From an uncultured Pelagibacteraceae bacterium (GTDB taxonomy: Bacteria; Pseudomonadota; Alphaproteobacteria; Pelagibacterales; Pelagibacteraceae), in assembly GCA_902569285.1 (NCBI GenBank), contig CACFTS010000001.1:57705-121704 (forward strand): DNA of 64,000 nucleotides. The letters run 5' to 3'. The position numbers and the translations under genes are program-made. Shown piece by piece: positions 40,453 to 51,840 of this stretch (positions are counted from its first letter, which is position 1; each line of letters opens with the position of its first letter). Below the pieces are notes generated by a model that was not told where the DNA came from, made no database searches, and worked only from the letters and a program-made list of their open reading frames with translations.

Positions 40453-41267
40453 TTTAGTTCTGATTGAATATAATTACAGATAGCCTCATAAGATTTTGAC
40501 GTTGCTTCAATACCCTTTTCTTTAATTTCACTTTGATGAATTCCATTCGAAATTATTAAAGAGTCATAATTTAAAAGATTAGCACCTTTAATATCAGTAT
40601 TTAAATTATCACCAATTGAAAGAATTTTTTTATTTTTGTTATCAATAGATTGGTTGTAAACTTCGGGATAGGGCTTTCCAAAATATATAACTTCTCCTCC
40701 CATTTTTTCAAATACCATTGCAACTGAACCGGCACAAAGTTCTCTTACGTTCCCTTTATCAACGATTAGATCAGGATTTGTACAAATCATTTTTTTTGAT
40801 ACTGAACCTTCTAAGATATCTTTATAAAAATTTAAATCTATTTTTTGATCATCAAATAAACCTGTACATAATAAATATGATGCATCTTCAATATTGTTTG
40901 TTTTATTTTTTTTAAAGTCTGAAAATAAATCAAAATCCCTAGGTGGACCAACATGAAAAAATTTCGCTGAAAATAAATTTTTTCTTAGATAGCTTAGAGC
41001 TGCCTCGCCAGATGTAAAAACATAGTTTAAAAGTGCTTTGTCCATTCCAAGTTTTTCACAAAAATTTCTTACATTTTTGTTGGGTCTAGGTGCATTAGTT
41101 AAAAGAACAAAATCTTTTTTCAATTTTAACATTTCTTTAAGTGCTATAATTGCATTTTCGTAAATGTTTATGCCATTATGAACTACTCCCCAAATATCCA
41201 CGTAAAATAACTCATACTTATGAGCAATCGATCTTAAACCTTCTTTGTCTAAATTTTTGGTCATCAA
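40446..41267 (-). CDS. HAD-superfamily hydrolase, TIGR01459-like
   Basis: DIWGVVHNG, LLTNAPRPN, KPYPEVYNQSI, IGDNLNTDIKGANLL. Confidence 0.85.
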   Translation of the reverse strand: MMTKNLDKEGLRSIAHKYELFYVDIWGVVHNGINIYENAIIALKEMLKLKKDFVLLTNAPRPNKNVRNFCEKLGMDKALLNYVFTSGEAALSYLRKNLFSAKFFHVGPPRDFDLFSDFKKNKTNNIEDASYLLCTGLFDDQKIDLNFYKDILEGSVSKKMICTNPDLIVDKGNVRELCAGSVAMVFEKMGGEVIYFGKPYPEVYNQSIDNKNKKILSIGDNLNTDIKGANLLNYDSLIISNGIHQSEIKEKGIEATSKSYEAICNYIQSELKW

Positions 41268-41333
41268 AATAATCTATAACCCAAAAAATGGTCAAATTCC
41301 TATATTTTTTAAAGAACTTATTTTGAAGTATAT

Positions 41334-41361
41334 CTTGAAATAGTAAGGTCAATCTCTATAT
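41334..41361 (+). promoter_or_regulatory. Candidate RpoH (sigma32) promoter of groESL
   Basis: CTTGAAA (41334-41340), 13-nt spacer, CTCTATAT (41354-41361); compared with CTTGAAA-N13-15-CCCCATNT. Confidence 0.55.
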
Positions 41362-41388
41362 GAACTCCATATTTATAAAGGAGAATTT

Positions 41389-41679
41389 ATGAAATTTAGA
41401 CCATTACATGATAGAGTTTTAATAGAAGTTTTGGACAGCAGCGAAAAAACTGCTGGTGGAATAATTATACCAGATACAGCACAAGAAAAACCTCAAGAAG
41501 GTAAAGTTGTTGCTATTGGAGGTGGTGCAAAAACTGAAGATGGAAAAAAAATTCCAATGGATGTTAAGGTTGGAGACAAAGTTTTATTTGGCAAATGGTC
41601 AGGAACTGAAGTCAAAATTGATGGGAAAGAATACAGTATAATGAAAGAGTCAGACATTATGGGTATTTCAAGTAAATAA
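41389..41679 (+). CDS. groES: Co-chaperonin GroES
   Basis: [29 protein letters not shown]. Confidence 0.98.
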   Translation: MKFRPLHDRVLIEVLDSSEKTAGGIIIPDTAQEKPQEGKVVAIGGGAKTEDGKKIPMDVKVGDKVLFGKWSGTEVKIDGKEYSIMKESDIMGISSK

Positions 41680-41688
41680 CTTAATTAA

Positions 41689-43365
<1,677 letters not shown>

Positions 43366-43414
43366 TACGTTTCCATTTAGAGAACACTCTAAATACATAC
43401 ACTAAACAAAATTC

Positions 43415-43445
43415 AAAAAGGGCAGTTTTTACTGCCCTTTTTTTT
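43415..43445 (+). terminator. Rho-independent terminator of groESL
   Basis: AAAAAGGGCAG-TTTTTA-CTGCCCTTTTTTT hairpin with U-run. Confidence 0.92.
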
Positions 43446-43498
43446 ATAGTTATAAAAATTTTGAATTAGAAAAAATTAATGTATAAGAGCCACAAATT

Positions 43499-45325
43499 AT
43501 GAGCAAAGATATAAGAAACATCACTATAATTGCACACGTTGATCACGGTAAAACAACTCTAATTGATAACCTAATGAAACAAAGTGGTTCATTTAGAGAA
43601 AATGAGATTGTAGATGAAAGGTTAATGGACTCAGGAGAGCTTGAAAAAGAAAGAGGAATTACAATTTTAGCTAAACCAGCATCAATTAATTGGAAAGATT
43701 CTAGAATTAATATTATTGATACTCCAGGTCACAGAGATTTTGCTGCAGAAGTGGAAAGAGTTTTAAGTATGGCTGATGGTGCTTTATTATTAATTGACTC
43801 AGCCGAAGGTGTTATGCCTCAAACTAAGTTTGTCTTATCAAAAACTTTAAAACAAGGTTTAAAACCAATTGTTGTAATAAACAAATTAGACAAAACAGAT
43901 CAAAGAGCCAATGAAGTTTTAGATGAAACTTTTGATTTATTCGTAAGCTTGGATGCAAATGAGAAACAATTAGATTTTCCAGTTTTATACGCAAGTGGAA
44001 GGTCTGGATGGGCTGATAAAGAGGTAGATGGTTCTAGAAAAAACTTAAACCCTCTTTTAGATCAAATTATTGATCATGTTAAACCAGCAGAATTAGATAA
44101 ATTAAAACCTTTTGCAATGCTTTCTACTCTTCTTTATGCAGATAGTTTTTTGGGTAGAAGTTTGGTTGGAAAAATAGCCCAGGGAACTGCCAAAGCTAAT
44201 CAGACTATTAAAGCAATAAATTTAAAAGGTGAAAAAGTAGATGAAGGAAAACTTACAAAAATTTTTAGATATGAAGGTACAAAAAAAGTTCCAATTGAAG
44301 TTGGTGAAGCTGGAGATATCGTTGTAGTTGCTGGATTAGAAAAAGCCAATGTAGCAGATACCATATGCGATCTAGAGGTCAATGATCCAATCGCTGCTAC
44401 TCCCATTGATCCTCCAACTATGTCTATTACAATTACAGTAAACACATCTCCTCTAGCAGGCACAGAAGGTAAAAAACTTACCAGTACACAAATAAGAGAT
44501 AGATTGCTTCAAGAAGCACAAAATAATGTTGGAATTACTTTTTTAGAAAATAAAGGAAATGATTCCTTTGTGGTAAGTGGTAGAGGTGAATTAATGTTAG
44601 AAATTTTACTTACTCAAATGAGAAGAGAAGGATTTGAGTTGACCGTAAGTCCTCCAAAAGTTTTATACAAAAAAGATGAAAATGGAAACAAACTTGAACC
44701 AATAGAAGAAATTACCATGGACCTTGATGAAGAATATTCATCAAAAATAATTGACTCAATGAATAGAAGAAAAGGGAAATTAATAGAATTAAAAGACACT
44801 GGTAAAAATAAGAAAAGATTAATATTTCATGCTCCTACAAGAGGTTTAATGGGATACACAAGTAGATTTCTAACACTTACAAAAGGAAATGGAGTTATTA
44901 ATAGAATTTTTCAAGCTTATGGACCTTTTGAAGGTGAGATGGAAGGTAGAAGAAATGGTGCTTTAATTTCGATGGAACAAGGTAAAGCTGTTGCATTTGC
45001 AATATTTAATTTACAGGCAAGAGGTGAAATGTTTGTTACACATAATGATCCTGTTTATCCTGGAATGATTGTTGGATTATCACCTAAACCAGGTGACATG
45101 ATTATAAATGTAATGAAAGGGAAAAAATTAACTAATATGAGAACACAGGGAACAGACGAAAATGTTGTGTTAACTCCTGTAAGAAAAATGTCAATTGCAG
45201 AACAATTAAGTATGTTAAATACTGATGAAGCTTTAGAAATCACACCTGTGTCATGTAGATTAAGAAAAGCTATTCTAGATCCACACGAAAGAAAAAGAAG
45301 CGAAAAGTCTGGCGCTGCTGCCTAA
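43499..45325 (+). CDS. typA: Translational GTPase TypA/BipA
   Basis: IAHVDHGKTTLIDNLMKQSG, DERLMDSGELEKERGITI, DTPGHRDFAAEVER. Confidence 0.97.
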   Translation: MSKDIRNITIIAHVDHGKTTLIDNLMKQSGSFRENEIVDERLMDSGELEKERGITILAKPASINWKDSRINIIDTPGHRDFAAEVERVLSMADGALLLIDSAEGVMPQTKFVLSKTLKQGLKPIVVINKLDKTDQRANEVLDETFDLFVSLDANEKQLDFPVLYASGRSGWADKEVDGSRKNLNPLLDQIIDHVKPAELDKLKPFAMLSTLLYADSFLGRSLVGKIAQGTAKANQTIKAINLKGEKVDEGKLTKIFRYEGTKKVPIEVGEAGDIVVVAGLEKANVADTICDLEVNDPIAATPIDPPTMSITITVNTSPLAGTEGKKLTSTQIRDRLLQEAQNNVGITFLENKGNDSFVVSGRGELMLEILLTQMRREGFELTVSPPKVLYKKDENGNKLEPIEEITMDLDEEYSSKIIDSMNRRKGKLIELKDTGKNKKRLIFHAPTRGLMGYTSRFLTLTKGNGVINRIFQAYGPFEGEMEGRRNGALISMEQGKAVAFAIFNLQARGEMFVTHNDPVYPGMIVGLSPKPGDMIINVMKGKKLTNMRTQGTDENVVLTPVRKMSIAEQLSMLNTDEALEITPVSCRLRKAILDPHERKRSEKSGAAA

Positions 45326-45969
45326 TCAAACAGTTTATCAACTAAATATAAACCTAAGGCAACACATGGGCCTATTCCAAAAGCAAATAATAAAGTTCCA
45401 ATTCCAACTGTCCCTCCTAAATACCAACCAATACTAACAACCGTAATTTCAAGAGTTGCTCTAACCAAAGCTATAGGTAAATTTGTTTTTTTTTGTAAAC
45501 CTACCATTAAACCATCTCTTGGGCCTGCTCCTAAATTAGAGACTAAATAGATGCCACCCCCAATTCCAACTGTAATTACTGAAACTATTGCTAAGATTAA
45601 TTGGTTATAATAATTAGAAGGAGTCGGAACAAATTTTATACAAAGATCAATCATTAGTGCAATTATTAAAGCGTTTAAAATGGTCGCGATACCCGGTTTT
45701 TGACCAAGTGGTATCCATAAAATTAAAACGAAGATACTTATTAAAAATGTAATCATTCCAATACTTAGGTTTACATTAAGAGAAATACCTTGGGCTAAAA
45801 CACTCCAAGGAGAAGCTCCTGTAAAAGAAACAATTAATAATCCTTCACCCAAACCAAACAACATTAAACCAAAACAACAAAAAAATAATGTCGAAAATCT
45901 TGGTTTAAAATTATATGTTTTTTCAGAGCTCCAGTTTACTTTTGGTATTTTCTTTATTTTTAAAAACAT
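45322..45969 (-). CDS. YczE/YitT-like integral membrane protein
   Basis: Multi-TM; GASPWSVLAQGIS and LGAGPRDGLMVGLQ. Confidence 0.7.
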   Translation of the reverse strand: MFLKIKKIPKVNWSSEKTYNFKPRFSTLFFCCFGLMLFGLGEGLLIVSFTGASPWSVLAQGISLNVNLSIGMITFLISIFVLILWIPLGQKPGIATILNALIIALMIDLCIKFVPTPSNYYNQLILAIVSVITVGIGGGIYLVSNLGAGPRDGLMVGLQKKTNLPIALVRATLEITVVSIGWYLGGTVGIGTLLFAFGIGPCVALGLYLVDKLFD

Positions 45970-46021
45970 TTTTTGATAAACTACTTCTATTATAAGAAAA
46001 GTCTATTAATGTAATCATTAA

Positions 46022-46699
46022 ATGAAAAAAATTTTGATCTTAGTTTTTCTATTATTCTCCTCAAATGTTCTTGCTCATATGGATCATTACAAAAAGTACA
46101 ATAAAATTGAAATGGAGATTTTTAGAAATGGTGAATTAATTGGATATAATTATTATTTTTTTACTAGAAAAGGTAATGAAACAATTATCACAAATCAAAT
46201 CAAGTTTTCTGTAAAACTTTTAGGTACAACTATTTTTCAGGTTGAGGGACATGGTGAGGAAAAATATTTTAAAGATCAATTAATTTCATATAATTCTAAA
46301 ACTTTACAAAATAACAAAGAAAAATTTGTAAATCTAATTTTTGATAAAGATAATAATAAATTTAATATAAAAGGCTCTTCTTATAGTGGAGAAGCTTCAA
46401 TTAAAAATATAGTTGGAAATTGGTGGAATCATAAAATTTTACAAACCGATAGTCAAATTAGTCCAATTTCAGGTAGCATTAAAAAACAAGTTGTTACATT
46501 TATAGGCAAAGAAAAAATTGATCAGTATGGAAAAACTTATGAAGTAGATCATTTAAAATTAAGCTCAAAAGATATGTCTCTACCAAAAGATAAAAGACTA
46601 GATTTTGATATTTGGTATGATCGGAAAAATGCTAGAATTTTAAGAGTTTCATATTCTAGGATGGGTAATTGGGAATATCGTCTAAAAATTATTGAATAA
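46022..46699 (+). CDS. DUF6134-like exported protein
   Basis: Signal peptide; IEMEIFRNGELIGYNYYFF, GNWWNH. Confidence 0.6.
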   Translation: MKKILILVFLLFSSNVLAHMDHYKKYNKIEMEIFRNGELIGYNYYFFTRKGNETIITNQIKFSVKLLGTTIFQVEGHGEEKYFKDQLISYNSKTLQNNKEKFVNLIFDKDNNKFNIKGSSYSGEASIKNIVGNWWNHKILQTDSQISPISGSIKKQVVTFIGKEKIDQYGKTYEVDHLKLSSKDMSLPKDKRLDFDIWYDRKNARILRVSYSRMGNWEYRLKIIE

Positions 46700-46982
46700 A
46701 AAATAACAAAAATTTACTTAATAATGACATTGAAGCTACAAACATAATAAGAACAATTGAATACATTAAGGTTATAATTCTATTTTTTTTTCTTCTAAGT
46801 CTTACAAACACTTTATCATCTAAATCGGAAATATCTCTTTCTCCTATAACTGGATAATCATAACTCAACCGCCAAGTGGAATTTCCAAGTCTAGAATCCA
46901 GATTGTTAAAATAAGTTATCCAGGCAAGAACATATTTTAAAATTAAATAAAGTATTATAAGAAAAATAGTTCCTAAAATCAT
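46689..46982 (-). CDS. Two-TM membrane protein, unknown
   Basis: 97-aa ORF, hydrophobic at both ends; fills the gap between genes. Confidence 0.6.
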   Translation of the reverse strand: MILGTIFLIILYLILKYVLAWITYFNNLDSRLGNSTWRLSYDYPVIGERDISDLDDKVFVRLRRKKNRIITLMYSIVLIMFVASMSLLSKFLLFFIQ

Positions 46983-47012
46983 AGTTAATATGATCTAATT
47001 AATTCAAAAAAA

Positions 47013-48209
47013 TTAATCACTTTTTTTTCCCCTTTGTCTTGCAATTAATTGTGTTAAAGAGTCCACCATTGTGTCTGAGGCTTTAAATATATCTACACTC
47101 CTAAATTCATGTGAAATATTTTTTTCTGGATTTGTTTTATCTTCAATTACGATACCTTCATCAGGTGAATTATTTTTTATGTAGATTAGCAATAACCACT
47201 CTTTATCTTCAGACTCATCCCACTTAATAAAAATCTCACCTGTTTCAAATCTTCTATCAATACAACGAAAGATAGACATGTTTCTAGTAATGTGTCTTTT
47301 ATTTAACTGAAATACTAAACTACCTGCACTTCTATAAAAACTTTCTAATGCAAATTCAATTTTTTGTCTCGCTAAAGAATATTCTTTCTCTTTTAATAGT
47401 AAAGTTTCTCTATCTTCATCTCCCTGAAGTTTTACTCCAAGAGCTTCAACTCTTTCTTTAATTTTTTGATCTCTAATAATTCGATATTTTTCTTTAAGTT
47501 TATCAATTCTTTCTTGTAATCCTCCATAGTCTTCTCTTTTCTCTCTTAAAGAAATCTTTTCAAGTCTCTCTAATTCCTTAACCTCTCGAATTCTAAATTT
47601 TTCTATTTGCCTATCTAATCTTAATTGTTTTAAAAATTGTTTTTGTTTCTCTGCCTGTTCAATTCTTAAAAGCGCCTGTTCTTTTCTTAAAAAAAGTTTT
47701 ATGTCTTTTGTTCTTTGTTTTTCTAATCTTTTTTCATCTCTTAAAGCTTGTTCCTTTATTTTAGTTTTCAATACTTCTTCTTGTTTTTTTTGTTCTTCAA
47801 TTTCAATTTTTTTAGCTCTTTCTCTCTCAATTTTTTCAATTTTTATTCTTTTCTTTTCATCAGCCTTTAATATTTTATAGCTTGAAATTGTTTCAGAAAT
47901 TTTATCAAAAAAACCTTGAATATATTTTTCTAAACTAAAATTTAACTTTAAATTAAACTTTGATTTTAATGATAGTTGAATTTTTACTAATTTATAAACA
48001 AAACCTTTATTTTGAACTTTATTAACTTTTATAGGTTGTTTGTTTTTTTTAAAGTTTCTTAATTTTCTTTTTTTAAATCTTTTGCTTCTAAATTTACTTA
48101 CTTTATTTGCCTTTTTTAGGGTTTTTTTATATTTTTTAGTAGACTTAATTTTAGTTCTTTTTTTTTTAAACTGTTTTTTTTTTTTTGATTTTTTTTGTTT
48201 TTTTTTCAT
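47013..48209 (-). CDS. Unknown Lys-rich, charged coiled-coil protein
   Basis: Long ORF: polybasic N-terminus (MKKKQKKSKKKKQFKKKRTK...), E/K/R-rich helix, globular C-terminal ~120 aa. Confidence 0.7.
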   Translation of the reverse strand: MKKKQKKSKKKKQFKKKRTKIKSTKKYKKTLKKANKVSKFRSKRFKKRKLRNFKKNKQPIKVNKVQNKGFVYKLVKIQLSLKSKFNLKLNFSLEKYIQGFFDKISETISSYKILKADEKKRIKIEKIERERAKKIEIEEQKKQEEVLKTKIKEQALRDEKRLEKQRTKDIKLFLRKEQALLRIEQAEKQKQFLKQLRLDRQIEKFRIREVKELERLEKISLREKREDYGGLQERIDKLKEKYRIIRDQKIKERVEALGVKLQGDEDRETLLLKEKEYSLARQKIEFALESFYRSAGSLVFQLNKRHITRNMSIFRCIDRRFETGEIFIKWDESEDKEWLLLIYIKNNSPDEGIVIEDKTNPEKNISHEFRSVDIFKASDTMVDSLTQLIARQRGKKSD

Positions 48210-48238
48210 TTTCAAAGAAATCAAATTATATCAATAAT

Positions 48239-49426
48239 TTATTTATAAATATAGTCTCTTATCATTGGAGTTGATTTATAATTTTTTGTAAGTTGAAATT
48301 GATATACAACTTGATCACCCCATTTAAATGCCATTTCACATCCTGTAAGATAAAACTCCCACATTCTAAAAAATTTTTCATCAAACATTTGAATAATTTT
48401 TTTTTTATTCCTCATGCAATTTTCTTTCCAATGTCTCAAAGTATGTGAATAATGTAGTCTCAAAACTTCAATATCAGTCACTATTAATCCTGCTTTTTCA
48501 AGAGGTGTAGTCACCTCACTTAAACTTGGTGTATAACCACCAGGAAAAATATATTTTGTAATCCATGGATGAGGATCTCTTGGGGGATTAACTGATCCAA
48601 TGGTATGAATCAAGGCAACACCATCATTATTTAATAAATTTTTAATCTGACTAAAAAATTTTTTATAAAATTTTCTTCCCACGTGTTCAAACATTCCAAC
48701 ACTAACTATCCTATCAAATTTTTCCTTTAACTCTCTATAGTCCATTAATTTAAATTTTACTTGGTTATCTAAATTCATTTCTTTTACTTTTTGATTTGAA
48801 TATTTTAATTGATTTTCAGATAATGTTATTCCTGTAACTTCACAATTCATATGTTTTGCCATATCAATCGCAAGAGAACCCCAGCCAGACCCTATATCTA
48901 AAACTTTTTGGTTAGGTTTAATATTTAATTTTTTAATTATATGTTGAATCTTATTATTTTGTGCTGTTTCTAAACTATCATTTTCATTTTTAAAATATGC
49001 GCAGGAATATTGTTTTTTTGGATCTAAAAATAAATCATATAAATCATCAGAAATATCATAATGATGTGATACGTTCATTTTAGATTTTTTAATAAAATTA
49101 AAATTTGTCAAATATCTATATGACCCCATAAATCTGTTAATTAAATAACTGAAAAAATTTAATTGTTTTCTTCCAATATTCATTAAAAACAAATCTAAAA
49201 AATCTGTAAGAGTCCCATTTTCTATAATTACATCACCATCAGTATAAGCTTCACCAAAGTACAAATCTGGACGAAATAATAATTTATAATGAAGTTTTTT
49301 ATTTAAAATTTTTATTTTAATAGGGTTATTTCCTGGTTCACCTATTATGTAATCTTTTGAATTGGCATCAGTTAAGATAAAACCACCTTTTTTAAAAATC
49401 TTATTTAAAAAACTAGCTAATTGCAT
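48239..49426 (-). CDS. cfa: Cyclopropane-fatty-acyl-phospholipid synthase family
   Basis: HHYDISDDLYDLFLD, CAYF, LDIGSGWGSLAI, GMFEHVG, FPGGYTPSL. Confidence 0.93.
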   Translation of the reverse strand: MQLASFLNKIFKKGGFILTDANSKDYIIGEPGNNPIKIKILNKKLHYKLLFRPDLYFGEAYTDGDVIIENGTLTDFLDLFLMNIGRKQLNFFSYLINRFMGSYRYLTNFNFIKKSKMNVSHHYDISDDLYDLFLDPKKQYSCAYFKNENDSLETAQNNKIQHIIKKLNIKPNQKVLDIGSGWGSLAIDMAKHMNCEVTGITLSENQLKYSNQKVKEMNLDNQVKFKLMDYRELKEKFDRIVSVGMFEHVGRKFYKKFFSQIKNLLNNDGVALIHTIGSVNPPRDPHPWITKYIFPGGYTPSLSEVTTPLEKAGLIVTDIEVLRLHYSHTLRHWKENCMRNKKKIIQMFDEKFFRMWEFYLTGCEMAFKWGDQVVYQFQLTKNYKSTPMIRDYIYK

Positions 49427-49427
49427 C

Positions 49428-50312
49428 TTAAGCTGCCATTCGTGATTTTAATGTAAAATTTAAATTTTTTAAATTATTTAACAAATCTTTTTCTTCAGTT
49501 GCATTTAAAAGTCTTAAAGGAGGTAAAATATTTTTATAAATTTCATTTTCCTGAGAACAGAAAGTATGTAATCCAGATATTAAATTATATTTATCAAAAT
49601 TAGCTCTTACATCACATAATTTTTGATTATATAGTTGTTCTTTTCCTGAAAAAAAATCATCATAAACTTTTCTAGATAATTCTACTGTAACGTTGCAAGT
49701 GGCAGTTATTATTCCAGAACACCCTAATTGTAAACCTTTCAATAACTTTAATTCTGATCCAGGAAAAATTGAAAAATTTTCTAATTTTAGATTTTCAAAT
49801 AAATTATATGAACTGTCTTTTACTCCAACTATTTGATTGGGAAATCTTTTTACAAGTTCTTTAACACATTCTATACTAAATTTATATCCACACAGTTTCT
49901 CAAAATTATAAAGAATAATCTTACATTCGGGAATTGATTTTACTATTCTAGAATAAAATTCAATAACCTCAGAATCTCCATATTTATAATAAGCTGGAGG
50001 CATAATTAAAAATTTTTTAAAATTTAAAGAAGTGGCTATTTTCAAAAAGTTAATTGTTTCACTCAATGAATTTAAACCTGTACCAATCAAATGCTTATCT
50101 TTATATTTGCTATCTGAAAGATTATCTAACAACTTAATTTTTTCTGAAATAGGTATTAATTGTGCTTGTCCTGTACTTCCAAATATTGCTGTTCCATGAC
50201 ATCCTTGATCTATTAACTTTTCAGCATGATCTATTGTTTTTTCAATATTTAAGCTTAAATCGGTATTAAGAACCGACATTGTAGCCGCAAATATCCCACT
50301 TATTTTTGTCAT
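49428..50312 (-). CDS. Dihydrodipicolinate synthase/N-acetylneuraminate lyase family aldolase
   Basis: GCHGTAIFGSTGQ (GTTGE-like), ILYNFEKLCGY, VGVKDSS. Confidence 0.85.
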   Translation of the reverse strand: MTKISGIFAATMSVLNTDLSLNIEKTIDHAEKLIDQGCHGTAIFGSTGQAQLIPISEKIKLLDNLSDSKYKDKHLIGTGLNSLSETINFLKIATSLNFKKFLIMPPAYYKYGDSEVIEFYSRIVKSIPECKIILYNFEKLCGYKFSIECVKELVKRFPNQIVGVKDSSYNLFENLKLENFSIFPGSELKLLKGLQLGCSGIITATCNVTVELSRKVYDDFFSGKEQLYNQKLCDVRANFDKYNLISGLHTFCSQENEIYKNILPPLRLLNATEEKDLLNNLKNLNFTLKSRMAA

Positions 50313-50361
50313 AATAAAAATTTATATAAAAAATATAACTAGTAAAGTTTATAAATACCAT

Positions 50362-51324
50362 ATGAAAATATTAGCAGTCCAAAATAGAATGGGAATTGGA
50401 GATACTGTAATTTTTTTACCATTTATAAAGGCTTTATCAAAAAAATATAATTCACCTATTAGTATATTAGTCAAAGAAAATACAAAAGCTGAACAATTTT
50501 TAGATCAAACTAATTATATTGATAAAATTCTACTTCTAGAAAGAGATCGAAATAATAATAACAAACATGGTGGTTTTTTTGGAACATTTAAATTAATAAA
50601 TTATATAAAAAAATATAATTTTGATAAAATTTTTATTTTTAATTCATCTCTCAGATTTCACTTGATAGCAAAATTATGTGGAATTCCCGAAATTTACCAA
50701 TATCCTTTGTTAAATAAAACTGACCAACATATTATTGATACACCAAAAAAATTTTTAAAAGATAAATTAAATATTGATGTTAACGAAAATCCTGAAATAC
50801 AAATTAATAATTCAATAATTTCTAACACAATTGATAAATATAAGATCAATAAGAATGATATTAATATTCTTTTAGGCATCGGTGGTTCAGGCCCTACAAA
50901 ACGAGTGCCGTCAAAAATATTTTTGACTTTTATTGATAAAATAACAAAAGTTAAAAAATGTAAGTTTTTTCTTGCGACTGGTAAAAATAGTGAGGAACAG
51001 GTTATTTTAAACGAAATACTAGAGTCAAAATATAAAAATAATTGTGTCCCTCTAGATAATTTATCAATAAAAGAAATTTTACCGATAATTAAAAATTGTA
51101 ATTTGTCAATTTGTAATGACTCTAGTTTTAGTCATTTATCTGCAGCGTTGGAAATTAAAACAATAACCTTGATGGTAGACACACCAATAATTTATGGGAA
51201 TTATAACTCCAAGATGTTTCCGATTATTCCCGATGGTGAAAAAATAGTTAGCCATCATACTTCTGGTAAAGATAAAATCAATCCGCAAAAAATTTTTAAT
51301 AAAGTTATTGAAATTATTAATTAA
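50362..51324 (+). CDS. Glycosyltransferase family 9 (heptosyltransferase-like)
   Basis: QNRMGIGDTVIFLPFIKAL; CNDSSFSHLSAALEIKTI. Confidence 0.85.
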   Translation: MKILAVQNRMGIGDTVIFLPFIKALSKKYNSPISILVKENTKAEQFLDQTNYIDKILLLERDRNNNNKHGGFFGTFKLINYIKKYNFDKIFIFNSSLRFHLIAKLCGIPEIYQYPLLNKTDQHIIDTPKKFLKDKLNIDVNENPEIQINNSIISNTIDKYKINKNDINILLGIGGSGPTKRVPSKIFLTFIDKITKVKKCKFFLATGKNSEEQVILNEILESKYKNNCVPLDNLSIKEILPIIKNCNLSICNDSSFSHLSAALEIKTITLMVDTPIIYGNYNSKMFPIIPDGEKIVSHHTSGKDKINPQKIFNKVIEIIN

Positions 51325-51824
51325 GAGATATCATTTAAAACTATATCCTTTGCTTCATTTACGATTGAAGATAATCGAGAAGTTTCAGGTGAAACATCGG
51401 GATGAATTTTTTTTTGAATCTTTATATAAGCTTTGTTAACATCTTCTTTCGTAATTTTTTTATTCATATCTAAATTCAAAATTTTATAAGCCTCTGAAAC
51501 AGATATAGAAGATAAGTTATTAGAATTAGACTTATTGAAAGAAAATCTTCCCGATCTTCTCAAAGTTTGAATAAGTCTAAAAAGTGATATCAATTGGAAA
51601 ATAGACAATCCTTTTAATTTTAGTAATGCTAAACTTGCCAAAGTGAGAGGTAAGGTTAATAAAAACCTCCCACCCATAGCAAATAAAATTGCTAAAATTA
51701 TTAATCCTAAAATTATTATAAATCTAAGACCTTTGGATATCTTTTTTGATGAAATATTGCTTATAAATTTAAGTAGAATATAAAAAATAGTCAATATAAC
51801 TACTGTATAAATTATTATATTCAT
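51321..51824 (-). CDS. Membrane-anchored J-domain protein
   Basis: N-terminal TM segments; C-terminal EAYKILNL...AYIKIQKKIHPDVSPET (HPD). Confidence 0.8.
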   Translation of the reverse strand: MNIIIYTVVILTIFYILLKFISNISSKKISKGLRFIIILGLIILAILFAMGGRFLLTLPLTLASLALLKLKGLSIFQLISLFRLIQTLRRSGRFSFNKSNSNNLSSISVSEAYKILNLDMNKKITKEDVNKAYIKIQKKIHPDVSPETSRLSSIVNEAKDIVLNDIS

Positions 51825-51840
51825 ATATTTCTTCTCCTTT

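Noticed and set aside
41365-41383. CTCC...GGAG pairing over the groES SD as an RNA thermometer
   Set aside because: Only 4 bp with an 11-nt loop; too weak to claim, unlike the hsp20 leader
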